From positions 41,134-105,133 of the forward strand of contig JAJFJT010000025.1 in NCBI GenBank assembly GCA_021773795.1: a stretch of DNA of 64,000 nt, read 5' to 3'. A program made the position numbers and the translations under genes. The notes beneath the pieces are model-generated. The model was given only the letters and a program-made list of their open reading frames with translations. It did not search any database and was not told where the DNA came from. This DNA comes from Gammaproteobacteria bacterium. GTDB lineage: Bacteria > Pseudomonadota > Gammaproteobacteria > HK1. Shown piece after piece: positions 1-7,560 of this stretch; within the stretch, counting starts at the first letter, position 1, and each line of letters opens with the position of its first letter.

Positions 1-1
1 G

Positions 2-688
2 GCTGTTATACAGGCGATCCTGGCCTACGTGTTTCTTATCCAGGTGGAGGTGTTTTTGCAGTGGCAGCCGCGGCTGGTGGGATTTCCCGGCGCCCCGGGC
101 CTCACTGCTATCGTCGCGGCACCGGTATTCCACACCGCAGCCATCGTCTTCATGCTGGTCACGCCTTTTCTCACCATGCGTTTGCTGAGTGAGGAGCGCC
201 GTAGCGGCACCTTGGCTTTGCTGCTGTCGGCACCGGTTTCGGTTAGTAGTATTGTGCTGGGAAAATTTCTTGGAGTAATGGCCTTCCTTGGCTGTGCGCT
301 TGGCCTGGTGGCGCTGTTGCCGCTATGTCTGCTGTTTGGGGGCAGTCTGGATTTCGAGCTGCTCGCCGCTGGCTTCCTTGGATTGGTGTTGTTGGTTTCT
401 GCCTTCAGCGCGGCCGGTTTATTCATGTCCAGCCTCACCGCGCAGCCGACCATCGCAGCAGTTAGTACCTTTGGCTTGCTGCTATTACTTTGGCTGCTGG
501 ACTGGGGCAGTGGTACGGGGAGTCAGGGAGCCGGGGTTTTATTTTCCTACCTTTCCCTGTTGACTCATTTCGAGTCGCTGCTGCAGGGGATCTTCGATAC
601 TCGCGATGTGCTCTACTACCTCATCTTTACGGCGCTTTTCCTGTTGCTTGGAATCTGGCGACTGGATAGCGAGCGTCTGGCGCCGTGA
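2..688 (+). CDS. ABC-2 type transporter permease, GldF-like (5' end outside window)
   Basis: The frame is open from the first complete codon, so the gene begins upstream and only its last 228 residues are seen. The fragment has about five hydrophobic segments. After the first comes the stretch EERRSGTLALLLSAPVS, a signature of ABC-2 permeases near the helix that couples to the ATPase. The next gene overlaps it by 4 bases and encodes a GldG-like auxiliary protein, followed with another 4-base overlap by a DUF4340 protein. This gene set is known from many non-gliding bacteria, and the ATPase gene is expected just upstream. By family it is an inner-membrane permease of unknown substrate. The GTG at 29 is an internal codon, not a likely start. 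Confidence 0.85.
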   Translation, partial: AVIQAILAYVFLIQVEVFLQWQPRLVGFPGAPGLTAIVAAPVFHTAAIVFMLVTPFLTMRLLSEERRSGTLALLLSAPVSVSSIVLGKFLGVMAFLGCALGLVALLPLCLLFGGSLDFELLAAGFLGLVLLVSAFSAAGLFMSSLTAQPTIAAVSTFGLLLLLWLLDWGSGTGSQGAGVLFSYLSLLTHFESLLQGIFDTRDVLYYLIFTALFLLLGIWRLDSERLAP

Positions 689-2052
689 CGATGGAACTCA
701 ATTCCCGCTTACGCTTGCAGTTACGCATCCAGAACGGGTTGCGGGTGGTGCTGCTGTTGATCATCTGCGCGTTGCTCGCCTGGCTCAGTAACCGTTACTC
801 GCATCCCTTCGACTGGACCGCAAACGCACGCCACACCCTTTCGGAAACCAGCCGCCAACTGCTCGAACAGCTTCCGGGTCCGGTGCAAATCACCGCCTAC
901 GCTCGTGAGGACGAAATGTTACGGCGACGCATTGCCGATCTGGTGGGCCGTTATCAACGCCACAAAGCTGATCTGCAACTGGAATTCGTCAACCCGGATA
1001 CGGTGCCCGATCAGATGCGCAAGCTGGGCATTACTCTGTCCGGGGAATTGCGGATCGAGTATCAGGGTCGCAGTGAACAATTACAGGAACACACGGAGCA
1101 GGCGCTGAGCAATGCCCTGCAACGAGTGGCGCGAGCCGGGGAGCGCTGGGCCGCTTATTTAGTGGGTCATGGCGAGCGCGAACTGGAGGGCGAGGCGAAT
1201 CACGATCTGGGGGCCTGGGGCCGTTATCTTGGCCAGCGTGGTTACCGGCTGCGGGCCTTGTCTCTGGCGGAAGCTGGGGGCGTGCCGCGTAATACCTCGG
1301 TACTTATAATCGCTTCTCCTACGGTTAGGCTGCTGCCGGGTGAGGTGAAGCTGGTGGTGACCTATTTGCAAGCGGGTGGCAATCTGCTGTGGCTGCATGA
1401 GCCGGGCAAGATGCAGGGCTTGCAACCCGTCGCTGATTTGCTGGGGCTGAGCTTTGAGCCTGGGGTTGTGGTGGATGCCAATACCCGGGTTTATGGTATT
1501 CGCGAGGTAGATTTCGCCCTGGTCAGTGCCTATCCAACCCATGCCTTGACCCGAAATTTCAATCTGCTGACGCTGTTCCCAAAGGCCGTGGCCTTGCGCA
1601 TCAACCCCACCGAAAACTGGACGGATACCGGGGTGCTGGTGACGGGTGATCGGAGTTGGGCCGAAACGGGTGAGATCGCCGGTGAGGTGCGCTTTGATGA
1701 AGGCCAGGATGTGCGAGGCCCGCTCACCATTGGGGCGGTACTTGAACGTGCTCTGCCCGCAAGTGAAGGGTCCGAGGCCCGCCAGCAACGGGTGATGGTG
1801 GTGGGAGACGGTGACTTTCTCTCCAATACTTATCTTGGCAATGGCGGTAATCTTGACCTCGGTATGGCGATCATCCATTGGCTTAGTAGTGATGACGGCC
1901 TCATCAGCATTCCGGCACGCATCGCTACGGATCTTCGCCTGGATTTGTCGCCGCGCATGGCCGCCGTTATCGGCCTTGGCACACTCTTCGGTATGCCCCT
2001 GTTGTTGCTTGCCAGTGGCTTTGTCATCTGGTTCCGTCGCCGCAGGCGTTGA
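685..2052 (+). CDS. GldG-like ABC transporter auxiliary protein (ABC_transp_aux family)
   Basis: The 455-residue product has one N-terminal membrane segment (about residues 19-37), a large presumably periplasmic domain that resembles the GldG/ABC_transp_aux family, and a C-terminal membrane segment (about 428-449) ending in an arginine cluster. Typical family features are the ARHTLSETSRQLL stretch after the first helix and the YLVGHGERELEG stretch near residue 155. It overlaps the permease upstream and the DUF4340 gene downstream by 4 bases each, so the three are probably translated together and form one complex. In Bacteroidetes GldG works with GldF and GldA in gliding. In proteobacteria the role is not established, and no function is assigned here. 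Confidence 0.82.
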   Translation: MTMELNSRLRLQLRIQNGLRVVLLLIICALLAWLSNRYSHPFDWTANARHTLSETSRQLLEQLPGPVQITAYAREDEMLRRRIADLVGRYQRHKADLQLEFVNPDTVPDQMRKLGITLSGELRIEYQGRSEQLQEHTEQALSNALQRVARAGERWAAYLVGHGERELEGEANHDLGAWGRYLGQRGYRLRALSLAEAGGVPRNTSVLIIASPTVRLLPGEVKLVVTYLQAGGNLLWLHEPGKMQGLQPVADLLGLSFEPGVVVDANTRVYGIREVDFALVSAYPTHALTRNFNLLTLFPKAVALRINPTENWTDTGVLVTGDRSWAETGEIAGEVRFDEGQDVRGPLTIGAVLERALPASEGSEARQQRVMVVGDGDFLSNTYLGNGGNLDLGMAIIHWLSSDDGLISIPARIATDLRLDLSPRMAAVIGLGTLFGMPLLLLASGFVIWFRRRRR

Positions 2053-2906
2053 TGCGCGGCCGTCTGCTACAAAACCTTCTTCTGCTCGGCCTCGCTATCG
2101 GGCTGGGGCTGGTGGTGTTCTTTGAGCCGGGAAAAGAGCCGGGGCCATTGCCGATACTGTTGACCGAACTCAAGGCCGATAGCCTGACGCGGATACGCAT
2201 TGAGCGTCCCCAGCGGCCATCTATTGAGCTGGCAAAAAAGGACGGGCACTGGCGACTACTCCTTCCCATCAGCACACCAGCCAATACCCGGCGCATCGAA
2301 TCCCTGCTAAAGATTGTGACGGCACATAGTCATAGTCGCTTCCCGGTGGAGGCCAGTAAGCTGGCGCGTTTTTCTCTGGTACCGCCAAAAGCTACGCTGA
2401 TACTCAATGATGTCTCCTTGCTGTTTGGCGACACCGAGGCCCTGGATGATCGGCGCTATGTGCGGGTGGGTAATCGCATCCATCTGACCACCGATGCCTA
2501 CTACCACCACCTCATCGCCACTTGGCCGTCTTTTGTGTCGCTCCGGCTGCTGCCGCCAGGGGCAGAGTTGGCGGGATTGGTATTACCGGGGTTTGAGCTC
2601 CGTCGTGAGGGCAGTGGCTGGCAGTTGACGCCGGAGCAAGAGAGCGCATCTGCTGATGCCATCGAGGCGTTGGTGCAGGCTTGGAAAAATGCCCAGGCCC
2701 TGCGGGTGACCGCCTTGACTGTGGGAAAAAAGGTGGATGGATTGATCCGGCTGAAGTTCTCCAGCGGGCAGCCAGAGGTGGAATTTGTGCTGCTGCAAGG
2801 TGCCGATGGACTTATCCTTCGGCGACCCGATCTGGGTATTCAGTATCATCTTCCAATAGCTGCTGCCGGGCGGTTGCTGGCGTTGCCAGCGCGTAGGTCG
2901 GATTAG
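2049..2906 (+). CDS. DUF4340 domain-containing protein
   Basis: This 285-residue protein has an N-terminal membrane anchor (about residues 10-28) followed by a soluble domain of DUF4340 type, recognisable from the LTRIRIERP and the KDGHWRLLLP stretches near residues 46-72. Proteins of this family accompany GldFG-like ABC transporters, and here the start overlaps the GldG-like gene by 4 bases. It is probably the last gene of that operon. Its biochemical function is unknown. The stop codon TAG and the last codons (RRSD) lie inside a REP-like sequence GTAGGTCGGATTAGCG, so the C-terminus may have been rewritten by repeat insertion. Confidence 0.8.
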   Translation: MMRGRLLQNLLLLGLAIGLGLVVFFEPGKEPGPLPILLTELKADSLTRIRIERPQRPSIELAKKDGHWRLLLPISTPANTRRIESLLKIVTAHSHSRFPVEASKLARFSLVPPKATLILNDVSLLFGDTEALDDRRYVRVGNRIHLTTDAYYHHLIATWPSFVSLRLLPPGAELAGLVLPGFELRREGSGWQLTPEQESASADAIEALVQAWKNAQALRVTALTVGKKVDGLIRLKFSSGQPEVEFVLLQGADGLILRRPDLGIQYHLPIAAAGRLLALPARRSD

Positions 2907-3022
2907 CGGCAGCATTTTGTGCCGGGATGCACTTAAGCCGCAACAGCATTATGTACAGGGATGTACGGTAGTAGGGCAATGCAGTAGCAATTGCCGAGGA
3001 TACCGAAGAGCGGTAATCCGAC
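2893..3022. repeat. REP-like palindrome split by another repeat
   Basis: The left half GTAGGTCGGATTAGCG (2893-2908) and the right half AGAGCGGTAATCCGAC (3007-3022) together match the REP-type palindrome seen intact at 3991-4100, in its GTCGGATTA/TAATCCGAC variant. About 98 bases lie between the halves and hold a second repeat family (2924-2966). The simplest reading is a REP element interrupted by insertion of the other repeat. The left half contains the stop codon of the DUF4340 gene. Confidence 0.6.
2924..2966 (+). repeat. Dispersed repeat with GTACAGGGATGTAC core
   Basis: The stretch contains two degenerate units, TTTTGTGCCGGGATGCACTT and the perfect core GTACAGGGATGTAC (2953-2966). The same core occurs on the opposite strand at 11856-11869, next to the 3' end of priA, where related units form a tandem array. 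This is non-coding repeat DNA within the 384-base gap between the DUF4340 gene and trmB. The open frames that cross it read only repeat sequence. Confidence 0.6.
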
Positions 3023-3057
3023 GAGAATTCAGGCAATCCCGTATTCCTAAACACCTT

Positions 3058-3268
3058 CCCGTCATCCTCGCGAATGCGGGGATCCAGATGGTGGCTGGTA
3101 AAGCGGTACATCTTTCCGGGCACGCAACCGTGCAAGACAAAGAACTCTCTTGCCGTGCCTTCGTTCCCTGGATTATTCGCTTCGCTCACCCTGCGGGCTG
3201 CCGTTTGGGCGTTCAACGCGCTACGCGCTTTTGTCCGGGTCCGCGCTTCGCTAGCCCGGGATGACGGG
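3058..3268. repeat. Repeat region bounded by CCCGTCATCC inverted repeats
   Basis: The region starts with CCCGTCATCC (3058-3067) and ends with its exact reverse complement GGATGACGGG (3259-3268). The left end continues as CTCGCGAATGCGGGGATCCAG, the core of a palindromic intergenic repeat widespread in proteobacteria (CGTCATTCCCGCG...GCGGGAATCC type). The 211-base unit holds no credible gene. With the two repeats upstream it fills the whole gap between the convergent DUF4340 and trmB genes. Confidence 0.6.
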
Positions 3269-3290
3269 AGGATTGTTGAATAATGCTTTA

Positions 3291-3971
3291 CTAGCGGCGT
3301 TTGAAGGTTAGGTCCCAGACCCCATCACCCGGGCTGCGTCCGCGGCCTTCGAATTTGGAGGGCAGGCGTTCGCCGCCGTCGGGGGCGAAGCCGCCTGTAG
3401 CGGTGCAATTGATCAATCCTGCTTCACCTTCGAGTACTTCGAGCATGTGCAGGGCATAGGGCTCGTAGTCGGTGGCCAGGTGCAAGGTGCCGCCAACACG
3501 GAGTTTGGCCACTGCCCGGGCGGTAAATTCCGGCTGGATGATACGCCGCTTGTGGTGGCGCTTTTTTGGCCACGGATCGGGAAAAAACACCATGATGCCG
3601 TCGAGGCTGCCATCTTTGATGCGGTGGCCGAGTACGCCACGGGCATCGTTACGGATGACGCGTACATTGCCAAGCCGCTCTCGTTGCAGGCGATTCAGCA
3701 GGCTGCCCACACCGGGGATATAGACCTCGATGCCGAGATAGTCTCTTTCCGGGTGGGCGCTGGCGAGATGGGCCAGATTGGTACCCATGCCAAAGCCGAT
3801 TTCTATATAGCGGGGTGCGTGTCGGCCAAATACCCAGTCGAGATCCAGGGGGCCGTCACCGTTGATGCCATAACGTCGCCACAGCGTGTCCAGAGCGCTT
3901 TTTTGGCCACTGGTGAGGTGGCCGCTGGTGCGGCCATAGGTTTTGATTGAGGTGTCCGCATGGATATTCAT
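3291..3971 (-). CDS. trmB: tRNA (guanine-N7-)-methyltransferase TrmB
   Basis: TrmB methylates N7 of G46 in the variable loop of many tRNAs, using S-adenosylmethionine. The 226-residue product has the Rossmann motif EIGFGMG (residues 57-63) for cofactor binding, the family signature PDPWPKKRHHKRR (131-143), and the C-terminal TKFE.RG-like motif written here as SKFEGRG, which contributes to tRNA and substrate binding. Length is normal for the bacterial family. It follows thiG on the same strand, but a 158-base gap with two REP-like palindromes separates them, so it may have its own promoter or depend on readthrough. Confidence 0.97.
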   Translation of the reverse strand: MNIHADTSIKTYGRTSGHLTSGQKSALDTLWRRYGINGDGPLDLDWVFGRHAPRYIEIGFGMGTNLAHLASAHPERDYLGIEVYIPGVGSLLNRLQRERLGNVRVIRNDARGVLGHRIKDGSLDGIMVFFPDPWPKKRHHKRRIIQPEFTARAVAKLRVGGTLHLATDYEPYALHMLEVLEGEAGLINCTATGGFAPDGGERLPSKFEGRGRSPGDGVWDLTFKRR

Positions 3972-3990
3972 TGCGTCGTACGTGAGTGCT

Positions 3991-4100
3991 GTAGTCGGGT
4001 TACGCTGCGCTAACCCGACCTACTGTAAAGCCTGTGTTCCGAAGCTAGGAGGTCATGCCAGCCGTTATGTAGGTCGGGTTAGCGAGAGCGTAACCCGACA
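3991..4100. repeat. REPIN-like inverted doublet of REP palindromes
   Basis: Two palindromes lie about 50 bases apart: GTCGGGTTA-N8-TAACCCGAC at 3994-4019 and GTCGGGTTA-N9-TAACCCGAC at 4073-4099. The flanking CTAC/GTAG bases show that the two copies are in opposite orientation, as in REPIN or BIME doublets. The doublet sits between the stop of thiG and the start of trmB. No RAYT (REP-associated tyrosine transposase) gene is present in the window. Confidence 0.75.
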
Positions 4101-4129
4101 ACAGGCTACCGGGAGTGCGCTGGTATGGA

Positions 4130-4933
4130 TTAAATAAACAGGCCGTCGAGGGGAGATGAAGCGCTGGCGAAGCGCTTGCGTGGCATGCGCCCGGCTAGGA
4201 AGGCCTCGCGTCCGGCCCCGATAGCCTTCTTCATCGCCGAGGCCATCAGCACTGGCTTTTTCGCCCCGGCGATGGCGGTATTCATCAACACCCCGTCGCA
4301 GCCAAGCTCCATGGCCACTGCGGCATCGGATGCGGTACCCACGCCGGCATCCACGATAATTGGCACGGTGGCATTTTCAACGATGGTGAGGATGTTATAG
4401 GGATTGCGGATCCCCAGCCCCGAGCCGATAGGGGCGGCCAGCGGCATTACCGCAACACAGCCGATGTTTTCCAGCCGTTTGGCGATGAGCGGGTCGTCGT
4501 TGGTGTAGACCATGACCTTGAAACCATCCTGTACCAAAGTCTCCGCCGCCTCCAGGGTGGCAGTGATATCCGGGAACAGGGTTTGTTCGTCGCCGAGAAC
4601 CTCCAGCTTCACCAGATCGTGGCCATCGAGCAATTCACGGGCCAGACGGCAGGTGCGTACCGCGGTTTTGGCATCAAAGCATCCGGCGGTGTTGGGCAGG
4701 ATGGTATAGCGATCCGGAGGGATGACCTCCAGCAGATTGGGCTCATCCGGATTTTGGCCGATGTTGGTACGGCGCAGTGCAACGGTGACAATTTTGGCTC
4801 CGCTGGCCTCGATGGCGAGTCGGGTCTCCTCCATGTCCTTGTATTTACCCGTACCTACCAGCAGGCGGGTGTCATAATCGACGCCGGCGATATTCAGGCT
4901 GTCTGTGGTGCTATTTGCTGAGGTTTGGCTCAT
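4130..4933 (-). CDS. thiG: Thiazole synthase ThiG
   Basis: ThiG forms the thiazole phosphate part of thiamine from 1-deoxyxylulose 5-phosphate, dehydroglycine and the sulfur carried by ThiS thiocarboxylate. The protein is a TIM barrel; Lys109, in the stretch [10 protein letters not shown], is the expected Schiff-base lysine. The C-terminal phosphate-binding part with [18 protein letters not shown] is intact. The start chosen is the ATG at 4933 (MSQTSANS, 267 residues), because the longer frame adds a low-complexity stretch not typical of the family. It lies downstream of thiS on the same strand, an expected pairing. No TPP riboswitch is visible upstream of the pair. Confidence 0.96.
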   Translation of the reverse strand: MSQTSANSTTDSLNIAGVDYDTRLLVGTGKYKDMEETRLAIEASGAKIVTVALRRTNIGQNPDEPNLLEVIPPDRYTILPNTAGCFDAKTAVRTCRLARELLDGHDLVKLEVLGDEQTLFPDITATLEAAETLVQDGFKVMVYTNDDPLIAKRLENIGCVAVMPLAAPIGSGLGIRNPYNILTIVENATVPIIVDAGVGTASDAAVAMELGCDGVLMNTAIAGAKKPVLMASAMKKAIGAGREAFLAGRMPRKRFASASSPLDGLFI

Positions 4934-5017
4934 GGGCTGAGGTATGGTCCGGATTGAAAAGAGAAACGAAAGGCCCCGGGGCGATGCCACGGGGCATGAA
5001 AACTGAATGTGGGTAGT

Positions 5018-5218
5018 TTAACCGCCGCCGACGGCGTGAATGATTTCTACCTGGTCGCCATGCTGCAGGCAGTGTTGTTCATACAGGCTGCGGGGAATAA
5101 TTTCTTCATTGACCTCAACCGCCAGGCGCTTGTCGGCTACGCCGAGCTCGTTAATCAACTGCCATACCGACGCTTCTGATGGTAGCTGTCGGGACTCACC
5201 ATTCAACTGAATATTCAT
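5018..5218 (-). CDS. thiS: Sulfur carrier protein ThiS
   Basis: This 66-residue ubiquitin-fold protein ends in GGG. The C-terminal glycine of such proteins is adenylated and then converted to the thiocarboxylate that donates sulfur to ThiG. The N-terminal MNIQLNGE and the ...EEIIPRSLY...LQHGDQVEIIHAVGGG pattern are typical of ThiS. It precedes thiG on the same strand with an 84-base gap, so the two are probably co-transcribed. The thiamine gene thiE lies far away at about 55 kb, and no thiF, thiO or thiH is seen in the window. Confidence 0.95.
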   Translation of the reverse strand: MNIQLNGESRQLPSEASVWQLINELGVADKRLAVEVNEEIIPRSLYEQHCLQHGDQVEIIHAVGGG

Positions 5219-5311
5219 GTGCTTAGACTAAGGCTGCCTTCGTCCAAAATCAACCAATGCCTGGATTCAGGGCGGGGCTACTTCAATGCGCAACCGTGCA
5301 ACCCGAGCGCA

Positions 5312-5340
5312 TTGGACGCGAGTCCTTCAGCGCTTTAAAA
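5312..5340 (+). promoter_or_regulatory. Candidate promoter of tRNA-Gly
   Basis: TTGGAC (5312-5317) and TTAAAA (5335-5340) are spaced by 17 bases, and the tRNA begins 12 bases after the second box. The match to the sigma-70 consensus is moderate. This is a prediction from spacing and position only. Confidence 0.4.
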
Positions 5341-5351
5341 TTCAGCTCCCT

Positions 5352-5425
5352 GCGGGTGTCGTATAATGGTATTACCTTAGCTTCCCATGCTAAAGACGAC
5401 GGTTCGATTCCGTTCACCCGCTCCA
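5352..5425 (+). tRNA. tRNA-Gly (anticodon CCC)
   Basis: The 74-base sequence folds as a cloverleaf. The acceptor stem is GCGGGTG/CACCCGC and the anticodon stem TTAGC/GCTAA encloses the loop TTCCCAT, giving anticodon CCC for the glycine codon GGG. The T arm has the loop TTCGATT. The discriminator base is T and the CCA end is encoded. The sequence closely resembles other gammaproteobacterial glycine tRNAs. It stands alone, upstream of the GAPDH-family genes. Confidence 0.95.
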
Positions 5426-5489
5426 TATAGAACACGATATTCCGGCCATGACGCTGTGTGCCGGGGTTCGTTGCTAACGAGGTTCGTGC

Positions 5490-6512
5490 ATGGCGATTCG
5501 GTTGGGAATCATGGGTTTTGGACGGGTTGGGAAAAATATTTTCCGCCAGGCTTGTCAGTGCGACGATATTGAAGTTGTCGCCATCAGTGACCGCGGCTCG
5601 TGTGAGTCCATGGCCTACCTGCTGGAATACGACACCATCTACGGGAATTTTCCCGGCGAGGTTGAACTCAAGGGCAAGTATCTTGAAGCGGGTGGCCAGC
5701 GAGCGCGCCTACTGCGCGGAACGGTGCCCGAGGATATGCCCTGGGAGGCCTACGGCGCCGATATCATCGTTGATTCCACCGGTGCCTTCCGTTTGCGCCA
5801 GGAACTGGAAGGTCATCTGCATGCCGGTGCCCAGCGGGTCATTCTTACTCGGCCGGCACTGGACGATATCGATCGAACCATCATTCACGGGCTCAATGAC
5901 GATACGCTCACGGCGCAAGACCGACTGGTTTCCTGTGGCAGCAGTACCACCCATGTACTCGGCCTGTTAATCAAGGTGCTTGATGAGGCAGTGGGTGTCG
6001 AGCAGGCCATCATGACCACGGTACATGCCTATTCCAGTGACCAGCGACTCTCGGATTCAGTCACTCCCAACCTGCGCCAGAGCCGCAGCGCGGCGGAAAA
6101 CCTGATTCCCAACTGGACTTGGTCTCCGGGCATGATCGAAAGCATCATGCCGCATCTCAAAGGCAAGATTAGCGGCATGGCCATCAACGTACCGGTCCCC
6201 AATGGCTCCAATGTCGACCTCAATACCCAGCTGAAGAGGGAGGTGAGCCGCGAGGAGGTCAATGAGTTTGTGCGCGTGGCGGCCGAGGGTGTGCTGAAGC
6301 CCTATCTGGAGTATGTCAGCGATCCCATCGTATCCAGTGATATCGTTGGTAACGTACATTCGGCGATTTTTGATTCCATGGCGACCATTGCCTTGCCGGG
6401 TGGACTGGTGAAGACCGTAAGCTGGTATGACAATGGCTGGGGTTATGCTGGCCGTATCCTTGAGACGGCGCGTGTTTTAGGTGGCTTTGTCGCCGCGGAG
6501 GAGCAGTCATGA
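5490..6512 (+). CDS. GAPDH-family paralogue lacking the catalytic cysteine (probable pseudoenzyme)
   Basis: The 340-residue product aligns along its whole length with glyceraldehyde-3-phosphate dehydrogenase, including the NAD-binding GFGRVG motif, the TTVHAY motif with His179, and SWYDNGWGY near the end. The active-site motif SNASCTTN reads SCGSSTTH here, so the catalytic cysteine is Ser152 (codon AGT at 5943-5945). The phosphate-binding TSTGAAKA loop is NWTWSPGM (208-215), and the phosphate-binding arginine of AMRVP is Asn233. Normal phosphorylating GAPDH activity is therefore unlikely. It overlaps the intact GAPDH gene downstream by 4 bases, so the two are probably co-translated and may form a mixed oligomer or a regulatory pair. 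A new substrate is the alternative; Cys149, three positions earlier, might also matter. Confidence 0.88.
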   Translation: MAIRLGIMGFGRVGKNIFRQACQCDDIEVVAISDRGSCESMAYLLEYDTIYGNFPGEVELKGKYLEAGGQRARLLRGTVPEDMPWEAYGADIIVDSTGAFRLRQELEGHLHAGAQRVILTRPALDDIDRTIIHGLNDDTLTAQDRLVSCGSSTTHVLGLLIKVLDEAVGVEQAIMTTVHAYSSDQRLSDSVTPNLRQSRSAAENLIPNWTWSPGMIESIMPHLKGKISGMAINVPVPNGSNVDLNTQLKREVSREEVNEFVRVAAEGVLKPYLEYVSDPIVSSDIVGNVHSAIFDSMATIALPGGLVKTVSWYDNGWGYAGRILETARVLGGFVAAEEQS

Positions 6513-7510
6513 GAGTAGCCATCAATGGTTTTGGGCGTATCGGCCGCAGTGTTTTTCGTATCCTTAATCCGCTGGAAGGGATGGAGGTGGTGGCTATCAA
6601 CGATCTCGCCGATAACGAGACCTTGGCCTATCAGCTAAAGTACGACACCGTCATGGGGAAGTTCCCGGACACCATTGAGGTTAAGGATGAGCGCATGTGT
6701 ACCAGCCATCAGCGGGTGCAGATGCTGGAGATTCCGAATCCTGCCGAATTGCCTTGGGAGGAGCTCGGTATAGATTGCGTAATCGAGGCCACTGGATTGT
6801 TTCGTACTCGCGAACAGCTTAGCCAGCATCTGGATGCGGGTGCCAAGCGAGTGCTGCTGACGGTGCCTGCCAAGGGCGATATCGATTGCACCGTGGTACT
6901 GGGTGTCAACGAGGGTGATTTACGGCCGGAGCATCGGATTGTTTCTAACGCCAGTTGCACCACCAACTGTCTGGCTCCAGTGGCCAAATTGCTGCATGAA
7001 AACTTCGGCATCGTACGTGGTGTTATGACTACGGTGCATGCCTACACCAATGACCAGCGGCTGGCCGATGTACCGCATAGCGACTGGCGGCGCAGCCGGG
7101 CAGCGGCGGAGAATATCATTCCCACCAGTACCGGGGCAGCCAAGGCGGTGGGCAAGGTATTGCCCGCGCTGGAGGGAAAACTTGATGGCATGGCCATGCG
7201 CGTACCCATTCCCGATGGCTCCATCGTTGATCTCTCCGTTGTTCTGGAAAAGGAAACAACTGCCGAGCAGATCAATGAGGTCATGCGTGAGGCCGCCGCG
7301 AGTGATGCCTTGAAGTCGATCCTCTGGTACTCCGAGGCCCCCATTGTTTCCTCAGATATTGTGGGCGATCCCCATTCATCTATCTTTGATGCCCCCTTTA
7401 CCGCGGTGGTCGACGGACACTTTGCCAAGATCCTGTCCTGGTATGACAACGAGTGGGGCTACTCAAATCGGGTCTCCGATTTGCTCAAGTTGCTGGATAA
7501 GCTGAGCTAG
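6509..7510 (+). CDS. gap: Type I glyceraldehyde-3-phosphate dehydrogenase
   Basis: This enzyme converts glyceraldehyde 3-phosphate, phosphate and NAD(P)+ to 1,3-bisphosphoglycerate in glycolysis, and runs the reverse step in gluconeogenesis or carbon fixation. All catalytic elements are present: INGFGRIGR at the N-terminus, Cys150 in SNASCTTN, His177 in TTVHAY, the phosphate-binding TSTGAAKA loop (206-213), Arg231 in MRVPIPDGS, and SWYDNEWGYSNR at the C-terminus. The 333-residue length is normal. Its ATG overlaps the stop of the inactive-looking paralogue upstream (ATGA), which suggests translational coupling and a shared role. The Asp at position 32 (INDL) fits NAD use, but cofactor preference cannot be settled from sequence alone. 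Confidence 0.96.
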   Translation: MRVAINGFGRIGRSVFRILNPLEGMEVVAINDLADNETLAYQLKYDTVMGKFPDTIEVKDERMCTSHQRVQMLEIPNPAELPWEELGIDCVIEATGLFRTREQLSQHLDAGAKRVLLTVPAKGDIDCTVVLGVNEGDLRPEHRIVSNASCTTNCLAPVAKLLHENFGIVRGVMTTVHAYTNDQRLADVPHSDWRRSRAAAENIIPTSTGAAKAVGKVLPALEGKLDGMAMRVPIPDGSIVDLSVVLEKETTAEQINEVMREAAASDALKSILWYSEAPIVSSDIVGDPHSSIFDAPFTAVVDGHFAKILSWYDNEWGYSNRVSDLLKLLDKLS

Positions 7511-7515
7511 ATCTA

Positions 7516-7547
7516 ATGCAGTCAGCTTGCTCTCGGGCTGGCTGCAT
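7516..7547. terminator. Hairpin between convergent gap and yceI genes
   Basis: ATGCAGTCAGC (7516-7526) and GCTGGCTGCAT (7537-7547) form an 11-pair stem with one G-U pair and a 10-base loop. It lies between two converging genes and could end transcription on both sides. There is no run of T on either strand, so it is not a classical intrinsic terminator. Confidence 0.4.
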
Positions 7548-7560
7548 CATTCGAAAATTG

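Noticed and set aside
2812..3264. Open frames of 115-134 residues on both strands in the DUF4340-trmB gap
   Set aside because: They consist mainly of translated intergenic repeats (for example LDPRIREDDGK), overlap each other and lack start signals.
5219..5351. TPP riboswitch upstream of thiS
   Set aside because: The conserved TPP-aptamer words (such as CTGAGA and the later ACC...GATCTGG part) were not found on the minus strand.
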